The notes beneath the pieces were generated by a model, which ran no database searches, was not told the DNA's origin, and saw nothing but the letters and a program-made list of their open reading frames with translations. A DNA stretch of 64,000 nucleotides. Origin: Epinephelus fuscoguttatus. Lineage: Eukaryota > Chordata > Actinopteri > Perciformes > Serranidae. The DNA lies in NCBI RefSeq assembly GCF_011397635.1, contig NC_064771.1, positions 17,981,379 to 18,045,378 on the forward strand. Direction: 5' to 3'. The translations under genes and the position numbers were made by a program. Below, one piece after another: positions 49,770 through 62,905 of the stretch. Position 1 is the stretch's first letter, and each line of letters starts with the position of its first letter.

Positions 49770-50040
49770 CTGGTGGTCAGTGGAAGAGGAGAGGCGGAAA
49801 TTAGTCCAAGATGGGACAGTATGTTTTATATTTTTAATAGCTATTCATTGTATTTTATTTTTGCACTGTTTTCTAACTCAGTTGTTAGCAATGTGAGAGA
49901 AAGGTAAAACATTTAAGCACATTATTACACATTTTAGAAAAAGGGACAGATGTGTTGATAACTTACGGATGAATGCTCGCCCTGTTGGACCTTAACGTTG
50001 AGTATTTCTCTACAGAGGACTTTCAGCGAGGGGCGACCAC

Positions 50041-50078
<38 letters not shown>

Positions 50079-53000
50079 GGTCAGGGGTCCACATGCACAC
50101 AATACATCAATTTATAAAGGAATACTTCACCACCCAGATCACCATTTGTATCTCAAGAACTCATCGCATGGTATGCTGAATACACAAAGAAAACTTTCTT
50201 TCCTGACATGCGATGAGTTGCCCAAAAAAAAGAAAGGGTCAGGGGTCCACATGTACACAATATGTCAATTTAAAAAGGATGACTTCACCCCCCAGATGAC
50301 AATTTGTATCTCAAGAACTCATCGCATGGTATGCTGAATACACAAAGAAAACTTTCTTTCCCGACATGCGATGAGTTGCCCAAAAAAAAGAAAGGGTCAG
50401 GGGTCCACATGTACACACTATGTCAATTTATAAAGGATGACTTCAACCCCAGATGACAATTTGTATTTCAAGAACTCATCGCATGGTATGCTGAATTCAC
50501 AAAGAAAACTTTCTTTCCCGACATGCTTCCATGGTGAACGAAGAATCTAAAAACAGAAATTTCCTAACACACACGAGTCCATGTTTAACAACAGCAAAAC
50601 TATATGACAATATCTGTTGACAAACTCTCACATAACTCATGCAGTATAATCCGAGTTTCATTTATCCAGTCGTTTGCTCAGTACACAGACAGACAGCCCT
50701 TCTTGATCGGGATGTAAACTAATCCTTTAAAACACCAAAATCACACAGTAACACAAACTAACTAACAATCCAGGCAGTGGTAGACCAGCAGCTCCCATGT
50801 TGATTGAGGTAAAATTACAGGTTTTTGTCAATGGAGTCTGGCTTTGAAGAAGTCAGGCTGCCTGTGTGGGAAGTACTGAACATATAACTGGATAAATGAG
50901 ACTTGGATCCTATTGCACAAGTTGTGTGAAAGTTTGTAAACAGATGTTCTGATATAGTTTTTCTGCTGTTTAACGTGCACCCCTATGGCTTCAATTCATC
51001 AAGAATTTTCTCAGTTTATGGATTCTTCATTCTTCAATAAGGCATATGAGAAAAGCAAAGTTTTCTTCCCCAATTTAAAGTGAAAATGGGTGAGGAACTG
51101 ATATAAAAAAGGGTCAGTTGGGTCCTTTAAAGTAGTAATAATACCTTTACAGCCTTCTTAAAAGGTTTGTACTTCTGAGTATCCCGGATTTTCTTTTTTG
51201 GATGATCCAAGAGTAAAATCTGAAATGAAAGTTTAGGAATAGTTTTTGAGTGTTTACATTTACTTTAAAAATCATTTTATGTCCCTCTCAGATATCACAT
51301 CCAGGCTACCTTTAGGTCGTTGTGTATGGCATGTCCAACCACTATTCTGCCTTGCAGGATGGCAGCAACCTCCCTCTGCACAGTCCGTAAATCCTCTCCT
51401 GCAGTGACACAAACACAGATGATAATCGTGGTGTAACAGTACATTCCAAAATTTCAAGCTACTAATTACAACGTGTCAGTTTCTCATTCAGTTGTTTGTT
51501 GCTCATTACAACCATTTTCACAACTCACCATCTCTGATGTCCTGCGGTCGGATGCCACTGACAGCTGTCCTGTAGTCTGTCACCTTCTCTGTGGGTTTCA
51601 CATACTTGTCATAGATGCATTTCCCAAACTGATTCACGAGGGAAACGCGAGCCAAGATGCTGTCCTCTCCGTCAGGGCCAACTCCCACCATCTCGCAATC
51701 AATGGCCACGGCTCTGGTGAGGCTGACGGAATAGGAAACAAGATGATAAGAGAGGACAGTCCTCACTACTACTTTAACCTGCCTGAGGAAGATCTGTCAT
51801 TTCTGTTTTGGCATTTCACTGATAACGAGAATAAGTTTATGGGTCTAGTATGTGTACATTATGTTCTGTACATATGTATGTGTGCATGTCGTTAAAAAAA
51901 TAAAACATTTTCTAAGCTGACTCTTTTATCTCAGATGTAAATAAAAACCATCACTTGAAAACATCTCCATGACAACATTTTAAAAATAGTCTCTGCTGTC
52001 AAATGCAAAAGTTTATGTCACAGCAGAGTGATTTACATGCTGTGAGAAAATAAATAGAAGCTGTGGAAGTCAGAGAAAACACATTCAACTATCTAAACTG
52101 GTATGACATGCCGGGGAAAATAGCTGGCAGTAATCTTATGATATAGGATGACATTTTAAGAAATATGCTCATTCTTAAGATTCATGAATTACAGAGAAGG
52201 TTAATGCCAATCTCATGTCTGTCCATTAAAGGGACAGTTCAGATTTTTGGAAGAGGGGTCGTATTAGCTACTAATCCAAGTCAGCGTATTACATGTAGTA
52301 GATGGCGGTTGGCACATCCCAGTTTGGAAAACCTGGCAGGAGTACTGCCACGGAATATAAGCAGTGTACTGCTGTAAACCAGGGCAGCAAAATGTATTTT
52401 CGCCACCGATAAAAAATGTAATATCAGTTCAAGTGTACACTATATATAGACGGTCCTTTCTGATGGGGAAGTGAAGCCATAAAATCCATCTAAGCTCTCT
52501 TCAAAGCCACCAGACTCCTTTGACAAAAACAGTAATTTTACATTGCACAACACGGGAGTTACAAGTCTACCACTGCCTTGGTTGGCTAGTTTGTGTGTCA
52601 TTGTGTGACTTTGGTGTTTTATTTGGATCAGTTTGGATTCTTTAAAGCTACACAATATCACAACCAAGCTAACAGATCGAGGCGGTGGTAGACCAGCAGC
52701 TCCCATGTTCAGTGAGGTAAAATTACATATTTTATCAAAGGAGTCCGGTGGCTTTGAAGAGGGGATAGAGAACGCTTCATTTCCCTGTTTGAAAGCATGT
52801 CATATCAGTGGCAGTACTCCTGAGACCTGCCTGTGCCTCCAAACTGGGGACATGCTGACCGCCATCTACTGTAGCTGGTACAGTGACCATGGGTAAGTAC
52901 TCCACACAACCCCACTTCAAAAAATCTGAACTATCCCTTTTAAATAAGGCTACAGACAGCAGGCGGTTTAGAGGGGGAGACAACTAACCCTCCTGTGTCC

Positions 53001-54279
53001 AAAGGCAGTGACTTCCTGGAGCCTTATTTTTGCCGTGAGGTTGCTAGACAACCAGCAGAGACTCCAGGAAGTCACTTATTAGTGAGCTATAGAGCCAGAC
53101 TAGCTGTTGTACCATTTCCAGTCTTTAAACTCACCTTGTTTTTGCCGTATAGATATGCGAGTGGCATCAATCTTTTCAATGTCTCGTGGTAAGGCCGCAA
53201 ATAATCAAATATCGCAAAAAGTCAAACTATTCTTCTAAATATGCACTTGATTGGTGCCGAAGATGCATGTAAACCATATGAGATTTCTCTGTTAATGACT
53301 TAATTGTCAATATTCTAACCAGTATGACATGAAGTTTTCTCTGGCACATCTACAGGGCTTCAAAATGGCGCTGACTTTGTCATCACTCACCCCTCAAAGG
53401 CTTTCTCCTTGACAAGGGAGCTCTCTGTGTCATTGTTCTTCTTAATGCCCTGCTTCTTCCTCATTATCTCTGCTGCCTCTGCTCCCACGGTTGCCTCGAT
53501 GTCGTCTGGGTCTACGTCATCAAACCAAAGGTCCTCTCTGCAGTGGCACAAAACAGGTTGAAGTTAGCATCCACAATGCCTCGAATATTACTCGAATATT
53601 AGCAGACATTAGTGCTGCATACTTACTCTGTAGGCTTCGTCTCTTCAACCACAGGCTTCTTTTTCTTAGCCGCTTGCTCGCTGTTTGACTTTCCGCTGTC
53701 CTTTTTCCTTTTCAGAGCAGCAGACTGTTTTGCGTCTGAGACAGATGGACCCTTTGAGTCCACCTGTGAGTCCTTGGGGACAGCACTGGTAGGAAATGTT
53801 TTGTGCTTCACTTTTTTCCCTGTGTCTTCCGCTTTATTCTTGGAAATATTTTTTTTAGCCTCCTTTTTCTGCAGAGCACCATTCTGAGATTTTGGTGTCA
53901 TGGGCTGCTTCTTCTCCGGCTGACTGGCCTTTAGCATCTGTGGAAAGTTCAGTAAAGTTGTGACCAATCTACATGAAAGTGACGTCACTGAATGTGGTAA
54001 ATAAAACACATATAATATGTAAACAAGCTAAAATAAAGTATGACAAACCTCTTGTAATGCCTTCCAGTTGGCAGAGAACTGTTGGACGTCTTTTGGAGGT
54101 GCTGCTGGCTGAGCTTTAGGTTTTTCTTGTTTCTTCGGTGGTGGCTTCAACTTTTCATACTTCATTTTCAGCCACTGTTTCCTTTTCTTTTTCCTTTCCG
54201 CTTTGTTCTTTTTCTCTGCAGATGTGGGTCCTTGTGTTTTAGCAGAAGTGTCTTTTTTCTTTGCATTAACTGTTGACAT
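49605..54279 (-). CDS. rexo4: rexo4, RNA exonuclease 4 (eight coding exons, complete)
   Basis: Joining the eight exons gives one uninterrupted 428-aa protein, about the length I recall for human REXO4 (422). It is a DEDDh-type 3'-5' exonuclease of the Rex4 family, nucleolar and linked to rRNA processing in yeast. The N-terminal 200 residues are lysine-rich and low-complexity (likely nucleolar targeting) and include FSANWKALQE. Then comes LWFDDVDPDDIEA. The nuclease domain follows: Exo I AIDCEMVG (D238, E240), Exo II GHAIHNDLK (D322), Exo III EHSSVQDAQ (H372, D377). All catalytic residues are present. Exons: 54049-54279, 53627-53937, 53391-53537, 51529-51722, 51310-51398, 51145-51219, 49967-50041, 49605-49769. 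Every junction is GT-AG with matching phase. Start ATG 54279; stop TGA 49605-49607. It is head to head with pigp. Confidence 0.95.
49967..50041 (-). CDS. rexo4: rexo4 coding exon 7
   Basis: 75 nt encoding SGRPSLKVLCREILNVKVQQ then GEHSS, including the Exo III histidine. The acceptor AAG directly follows a homopolymer of 33 T on the coding strand; donor GTAAGT. Confidence 0.93.
50045..50077. repeat. A33 homopolymer at a splice acceptor
   Basis: 33 consecutive A on the plus strand. On the rexo4 strand it is a T33 tract next to the acceptor of exon 7. Confidence 0.95.
50081..50530. repeat. 157-158-bp tandem array of a MITE end, about 2.8 copies
   Basis: GTCAGGGGTCCACATG recurs at 50081, 50238 and 50396. 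Each unit holds AACTCATCGCATG (for example 50158-50170), and the first two also hold its exact inverse CATGCGATGAGTT (50207-50219), forming a hairpin. The last unit runs on into the MITE body. Confidence 0.9.
50531..51135. mobile_element. Body and right end of the foldback MITE in rexo4 intron 6
   Basis: The right side (CAATAAGGCATATGAGAAAA then GCAAAGTTTTCTTCCC, TCAGTTGGGTCCTTTAAAG) mirrors the left end that is amplified at 50.1-50.5 kb. A piece of the second foldback family (GTGGTAGACCAGCAGCTCCC then ATGTTGATTGAGGTAAAATT) is embedded at about 50770-50860. The same MITE family occurs at 40.4-41.3 kb and 61.2-62.8 kb. Confidence 0.6.
51145..51219 (-). CDS. rexo4: rexo4 coding exon 6
   Basis: 75 nt encoding ILLLDHPKKKIRDTQKYKPF then KKAVK. 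Acceptor TTCAG, donor GTATTA. Confidence 0.95.
51310..51398 (-). CDS. rexo4: rexo4 coding exon 5 (Exo II motif)
   Basis: 89 nt encoding EDLRTVQREVAAILQGRIVV then GHAIHNDLK. Acceptor TGCAG, donor GTAGCC. Confidence 0.95.
51529..51722 (-). CDS. rexo4: rexo4 coding exon 4 (Exo I motif)
   Basis: 194 nt encoding LTRAVAIDCEMVGVGPDGED, VNQFGKCIYDKYVKPTEKV and TDYRTAVSGIRPQDIRD. Acceptor GTCAG, donor GTGAGT. Confidence 0.95.
52230..52939. mobile_element. 710-bp TTAA-flanked MITE with a long central hairpin, in rexo4 intron 3
   Basis: It is bordered by TTAA (52226-52229, 52940-52943). Ends: AGGGACAGTTCAGATTTTTG and, inverted, AAGGGATAGTTCAGATTTTT. Centrally, CTCTTCAAAGCCACCAGACT at about 52498-52517 is mirrored by AGTCCGGTGGCTTTGAAGAG at 52742-52761, extending to arms of roughly 85 bp. 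No coding capacity. TTAA suggests mobilisation by a piggyBac- or Kolobok-type transposase. Confidence 0.75.
53005..53090. repeat. Short inverted repeat, fragment of the 21-kb MITE family
   Basis: AGTGACTTCCTGGA and TCCAGGAAGTCACT form inverted arms around GGTTGCTAGACAACC. A related stretch lies at 21590-21640. Confidence 0.55.
53391..53537 (-). CDS. rexo4: rexo4 coding exon 3
   Basis: 147 nt encoding EDLWFDDVDPDDIEATVG and ending VKEKAFEG, the conserved lead-in to the nuclease domain. Acceptor TGCAG, donor GTGAGT. Confidence 0.93.
53627..53937 (-). CDS. rexo4: rexo4 coding exon 2
   Basis: 311 nt of low-complexity Lys/Ser-rich coding sequence beginning MLKASQPEKK after acceptor CACAG; donor GTAAGT; ends in phase 2. 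This part is poorly conserved in the family. Confidence 0.85.
54049..54279 (-). CDS. rexo4: rexo4 coding exon 1
   Basis: 77 codons, lysine-rich, ending FSANWKALQE before donor GTTTGT; phase 0. Confidence 0.93.
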
Positions 54280-56969
<2,690 letters not shown>

Positions 56970-57222
56970 CAAACTGATTCCAGCCGGAGGCAGAGTAGAA
57001 GTGAGGCTGCCGGGGATTTATTATTGTGTCAGTGTTTACCCTTTGTTTATAATAGAAGGACTCTGCTTTATTTATTTATCCAGGAACAAAGGGGAAGATG
57101 TACAGAAAGAACTGTTAATAGATAGAATAGAATAGTGCTGTGTGTTTGTTAGGCTGAATATGATGTAACACAGTGTCATCAGAGCAACTCTGGATGGAAC
57201 AAGGTAGCACATGACTACATTT

Positions 57223-57228
57223 AATAAA
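57223..57228 (+). terminator. Candidate poly(A) signal AATAAA for pigp
   Basis: The first AATAAA after the stop codon, about 255 bases downstream. Other AT-rich candidates exist further on. Confidence 0.4.
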
Positions 57229-58033
57229 TGTCATACTTTTATTACATATTTTTGTGCAATAGTACACTTTTGATAACATCATAATCATATGAAATAAGAT
57301 GGATACTTTCATGCATCGCATTAAAATCACTTTCAGCAGCATATATAATTAAATACACTATAAATAAGTAAGCAATGTATCTTACATACATGAAGATCCT
57401 GTTCCCATTTTTAATTCAAGGGGAACATTTTAACCTCAGTGTCCACTGCTAGAAACTTAGGAGTCGAGTTGCATCAAATCACAGGTGCTGGTGCAGTTTG
57501 GTGCCTGACCGAAATGTCCTAGATGAGATTTTATTACACAATGCATCCATCTGATTGGTCAAAGCATGACTAGATTTGCAACACAGATCTACAATCCAGG
57601 GCCCAAGTATAGAGGTAAATTCATTTTACTTTTTATTGTAGTGTACTATATGTTTCACTTTTAGTCTTATAGAGATGCTCTGAATGTTTAAACAGATAAG
57701 CATGTGTTCTCTCAACAGCTCAGGGTTCCCTCTAGTGATGATGTGAAGAATATCATCTCATGTTAGAGAGAGGGGGGAAAATGCAGTCTGTGGGACTTTG
57801 CCAGGGGGTTTCTGTAAAGTTTTCAGTTTGATCAAATTATCATGATATAAAAAACATTTTTCATTTATTTACAAAAGGCTTCCCAGTTCACTGAATCATA
57901 TTTAATGCCTTTAATCAAATAGCTCACGGATTATGTTCTAATCTAAAGAATCCACAACTGTTCTCTTTTTTTCAACATAACTGAGATAGAAGTGTAAAAA
58001 AGAAGAAGTCGGCCACATCAAATTATTAAGACA
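57229..58033. other. Intergenic, no recognisable element
   Basis: AT-rich sequence between pigp and the Tc1-like element. Confidence 0.4.
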
Positions 58034-58035
58034 TA

Positions 58036-58860
58036 CAGTATCTCACATAAGTGAGTACACCCCTCCCATTTTTGCAAATATTTCATTATATCTTTTCATG
58101 GGACAACACTATAGAAATGACACTTTGATATAACTTAAAGTAGTCAGTGTACAGCTTGTATAGTAGTATAGATTTACCTTCCTCTGAAAATTACTCAAAA
58201 CACAGCCATCAACATCTAAACAGCTGGCAACATAAGTGAGTACACCCCACAGTGAACATGTCCAAATTGTGCCTTAAAGTGTCAATATTTTGTGTGCCAG
58301 TCATTATTATCTAGCACTGCCTTAACTCTTTTGGGCATGGAATTCACCAGAGCTCACAGGTTGCTTCAGGAATCCTCTCCCACTCCTCCATGATGACATC
58401 ATGGAGCAGATGGATGTGAAGACACCTTGTGCTCCTCCACCTTCAGCTTGAGGATGCCCCACAGGTGCACAGGTGAGTTTAGGGCTGGATACATACTTGG
58501 CCAGTCCATCACCTTCACCTTCAGCTTCCTCAGCAAGGCAGTTGTCATCTTCTAGGTGTGTTTTGGGTCATTATCATGTTGGAAAACTGCATTGCGGCTC
58601 AGTTTCTGAAGAGGGGCGATCATGCTCTGCTTGGAATTCATGTTTCCCTAAATGAACCGAGCTCCCCAGAGCCGGCAGCACTCATGCAGCCCCAAACCAT
58701 GATGCTGCCACCACTATACTTGACTGTAGGCAAGGGACAGTTGTCTTGGTGCTCTGTCAGCATGTGTGGCACCTTGGTGAAGAGCACCAAGACAACTGTC
58801 CCTTGCCAAATGAAACATTTGCAGAAATGTGAGGGGTGTACTCACTTATGTGAGATACTG
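58036..58860. mobile_element. Internally deleted Tc1/mariner-type transposon
   Basis: Both ends read CAGTATCTCACATAAGTGAG then TACACCCCTC inward and are flanked by the TA target dinucleotide. The left end continues into a longer repeat typical of a Tc1-type family in fishes. The interior has decayed minus-strand transposase-like sequence (TTGGCCAGTCCATCACCTTC, GGGTCATTATCATGTTGGAA regions), but most of the gene is missing. At 825 bp it is about half the length of an intact element. Confidence 0.8.
58729..58807. repeat. Perfect 26-bp inverted repeat inside the Tc1-like element
   Basis: Arms 58729-58754 and 58782-58807 are exact reverse complements around a 27-nt loop. The arm begins GGCAAGGGACAGTTG. 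Confidence 0.95.
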
Positions 58861-59023
58861 TACATGAGGGGGTCACCAGTCTTGTAAGAGGTCCTTGACT
58901 AACTACTAGAGAAAAGACTGAGAACCTGAAGATCCCTGTGCAACAAAATAATTAACAAACCAGGAAAAGACTGACTGGAGAGTCATGGAATATAGTTTTT
59001 GCTAAAATGTAGTGATATAGCAG

Positions 59024-59165
59024 GGCGGCCTCTAGCTCAGCGAGTAGAGTATCCAACCTGCAGCTGTCTTGTGCGTGTCATCCCCATTCTCTCTCCCCCT
59101 CTCTTGTCCATCTCCACCTGCACTGTAATAAAGGCAATAAAACACCCCAAAAAACTTTTAAAAAT
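59024..59165 (+). mobile_element. tRNA-derived SINE with internal deletion
   Basis: GCGGCCTCTAGCTCAGCGAG and TAGAGTATCC form a tRNA-like head. The B-box segment is missing. GTGCGTGTCATCCCC, a TC-rich part and TAATAAAGGCAATAAAACAC match the tails of the other SINE copies. Confidence 0.7.
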
Positions 59166-60471
59166 GTGGTGGTACCAGGACATTTTTGTGATGGAAAAAC
59201 TCACATGTTTTACGATTGGAACAAGGGAAGTTTAAAAACTGTTGGACATCTTGGACTACATACGTATCCTCAACTACATCTGACTTCAACTGGACATGAT
59301 CAATGGAATTAACACATTTGTCTAGCAGCAGGGGGCGCTTCTGGTTTACTAGATTATGTATCAAGGTACAAAAATTAATTGATTCAAAAAGTGTTACTTG
59401 TTATTATTGCTTTGTTTTATCTTTAACTATTTACCTATTCTTTTATTTTTATAAAGGGGATTTTTTTTTAAATTTATTTCAATTATTTAATTTGTGTATT
59501 TCCTCCTGCCAAGACTTTTTTTTCCCCAAAAACTTTTGTCATGGGTTGAAATATGTGTATTCATACCACTGGGACTGTCTTTGAAGGCAGTTATATAATA
59601 GTTATATAACAAACTGTTTATCTGTATTTGAATATTTTGTTACATTACCTTCAAAAAAAGGGGGAAAACTCAACACTTTGTAACTACAGTGTGATGTAAG
59701 AATTGTGTTCCAATTTTGTTATAAATAAAAATTTAAATAAATGTATTTATTTGAGGTACTTTAACTGTACTTGAGTATTTTAATAACATGCAACTTTCTG
59801 TTTTTACTTCACCACAGTTCAGAGGAAAATATTGAACATATTACTCCACTACAATTATTTGATAACTTTAGTTACAAATTCAGATTTTTTTGCACACAAA
59901 TCATATGAAAATATACAGGTGCAGCTGAGTCATTTAGTCGATTAATAAGAAAATTTATTGCCAGCTGTTTTGATAATTGTTTAAGTCTTGGTTCCAGCTT
60001 CTAAAATATGAGGACGCTCTGCTTTTACTTTTAATTATTTATTTATTTGTGTATTTTTGGTTTTATGGATTTTTTCTGCAACAGTGCTTTTATTTGCATG
60101 ACTTAAATACATGTTCCTGATTATACTTACATACTTTTAACTAAGTATCACTTTAAATGCAGGACTTTTACTGGAAAGAAATTATTCTGAAAGTGTGTAA
60201 TTAGTCGTTTGGTTTAAGTAAAGGACCTGAATACTTCCTCCATCACTGCAGAAATTATTTTATTACTTCATTTTCTCTATTTTATTATTTATTATAACGC
60301 AGATGCACTCCTGTCCACTGGGGGCGACAGAGAGCAGCGTTGCGGACCTCCAAAGCATTACAGAAGAAGACAGTGCTTCCATGATACTTGCTAGTGTTTA
60401 TCATTTCCCATTCATTCAATAATCTCTGCTGGACTTGTATTTAAACATACTGCAGTAGTTCCGATAAATAA
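59166..60471. promoter_or_regulatory. Upstream of the HARBI1-like gene; MITE fragment at about 59930-60040
   Basis: TTTAGTCGATTAATAAG with TTTTGATAATTGTTTAAGTC resembles a hAT-like MITE end. The promoter of the downstream gene should lie in the last few hundred bases, but no core element is obvious. Confidence 0.3.
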
Positions 60472-61171
60472 ATGGCCTTCGCTCTTCCGGTGTGGCTCGC
60501 GGTGCAAGAGGAGCTCCTCGCCGGAAATGGCGAAGCGGACAATGCGACTCCGACCTGTTTCGACGACTTCGACGATGAAGCTTTGTTCCAGATGTTCCAC
60601 CTCACCAGACCCTGCATCGCCTTCATCACAGACACTATCCGCGTGCGCATGAAGAGCACATCTGTGAAGAAACCCACGCTGCCAGTGGAGGCGTCGGTCA
60701 GCTCTCTGGTCATGGTGGCACTCAACTATTACGCACAGGGCGTTTCCCACGCCGACATCTCGCAGAGAGTCTCCCGAAACCAGACGGACTGCTTCGCGAT
60801 CATCTCCACAGTGTCCGGAGTCATCGCGGGCATGGCCGATGCCTTCATCTCGTTCCCGCAGATCCGTGAAGCCAGAGCCAATGTCGCATTCAAGATTGAG
60901 AAGCTGTGCGGGATCCCAAACGTGCTGGGGGTCGTGGCTCCAGCTCACTTCAAGATCAGAGCGTCCCCCTACGAGAAGGAGACTTTCAGGTCCTTTGTCA
61001 ACACCTTGGGGTACACCTCGGTGGTGAGCCAGATCATATGTGACTCTGATGGCAACATACTGAGTGTGGAGAAGTGTTGCGCGGGCAGCACGTTTGAGCA
61101 GGAGATGTGGGAGACGTCGTTTAAAGGAAGGGAAATGGAGGAGGACCTGCACGGAGCAAACTGGATTATTG
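60472..61171 (+). CDS. HARBI1-like gene, coding exon 1
   Basis: 700 nt, ATG 60472, ending ..LHGANWII plus one base at donor GTAAGA. Confidence 0.88.
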
Positions 61172-62858
61172 GTAAGAAAAAACAAAGAATTAAGAATGGT
61201 GACCTCCCTGTTGGGTGTCATACATCAAAGGGATGCTTCACCCACTAAATGACCATCTTTAAATCAGTCAGTCATGCTGTTAGACCTTAAATTCATGAGG
61301 AAAAGTTGTTTTCTCTCTCATGCCTCCATGGGAAACAGTGAACATATTGATTGGGGGTCACCTCAATTTATAAACTCACATCTCATGCAGTAAAATCCTA
61401 GTTTAATTAATCCAGTCATGCACTAGTACTCCCAGACATATATGCATTTTATCTAGGGACTGTTCTTTATTTATCAGAGGATGGGATGGCTGGTGTGGGC
61501 CTTTTATTTTTTGTTATGCACCATTATGTTTTTGAAATCTTGACCCTCCCTGAAGCTACACATATTTTCCTTGAGCCTCCCTGAGTGACTGCACGAAAAT
61601 GCATGACGCTTCCCCACTGCTTTGTTATATATAAATATTCACACCTAGTGTTGGAGCCAATGCAATGAGCGAACATCACAGAGGGAGTGTGAGTTATCAC
61701 CACAACAAACACCTAATTTCTGAAGCAAAATGCAAATCGCATCATCAAACAAGCTTTGCGCACACTTCAGAGGAATACAGGTGCATGACAGCCACCTGTC
61801 CTGGTCCATTTATCAACTTTCAACCACTTATCTGGAGCCAGGTTGCAGGGGCACCAGGCTGAGCAAACCACTCTAGAAATCCCTCTCCCCAGCAACGCTT
61901 TCCAGCTCCTCCGAGGATCCCAAGGTGTTCCGAGGCCAGATGAGATACGTAATCCCTCCAGCATGTTCTGGGTCTGCCCCGGGGCCTCCCACCAGTTGGA
62001 TGGGCCCAGAACGACTCTCAGGAGGCGCCCAGGAGGCATCCTGATCAGATGCCCGAACCACCTCAACTGACCCCTTTCGACGCGCAGGAGCAGCGGTTCT
62101 GCTCCGAGCTCCCTCCGGATGTCCAAGCACCTTACCCTTTCTCTAAGGCCAGTCCAGACACCCCACAGAGGAGACACATTTAAGCCACTTCTATTTTTGA
62201 TCTCATTCTTTGGGTCACTACCCAGAGCCCATGACCATAGGTGAAGGTTGGGACGTAGACGGACCAGTAAATGGGAAGCTTTGCTCTCTGGTCCTACCAC
62301 ACAAAATCCACAAAAAATAAATAAGCCCACGCATCACACAACTGCACAGTTGAATACAAAATGCAACCATTTAAACTTGTATGCCCCTCCTCAGTCCAAA
62401 TAAAACACAAGTCCCTCCCCAATGCTTTAAAAATTATTTGACATGCCTCCCTCTTTGCAACCGCCCCATTTCTAATTAAGAACAGTACCCTAAAAAACGT
62501 AGCTTAGTAAGAGTCTGGATTTGAAGAGCATACGATAAATCTCACCTAAGGCTTTAGCTGAAATGCATGTGTCTGAGAAGTGCTGAGCAGATGTATGGAT
62601 AAATCAGACCTAGATTATACTGCACAAGTTGTGTGAGAGCTTGTAAGTGGATGCTATGATGTAGTTTTGCTGTTGTTTAAGGTGGCCCCCAATCAATCAG
62701 TGTAGTAGTCACCATTTTCCGTGGAGGTATGCAAGAAAAACAAAGGTTTTGTCACAAATTCCACTTAACACGGCATGACTAACTGACTAACAAATGGTAC
62801 GTTTTGTGGGTGAAGTGTTCCTTTAAATCGTATTTTGCACCACATCCCTCCCCTCCCC

Positions 62859-62905
<47 letters not shown>

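Noticed and set aside
50081-50530. CRISPR-like array
   Set aside because: The units are 157-158 bp, contiguous and near-identical, without unique spacers, and the genome is eukaryotic.
60412-61221. 269-codon minus-strand open frame
   Set aside because: It is antisense to HARBI1-like exon 1, whose plus-strand protein has clear conserved motifs and correct splice sites.
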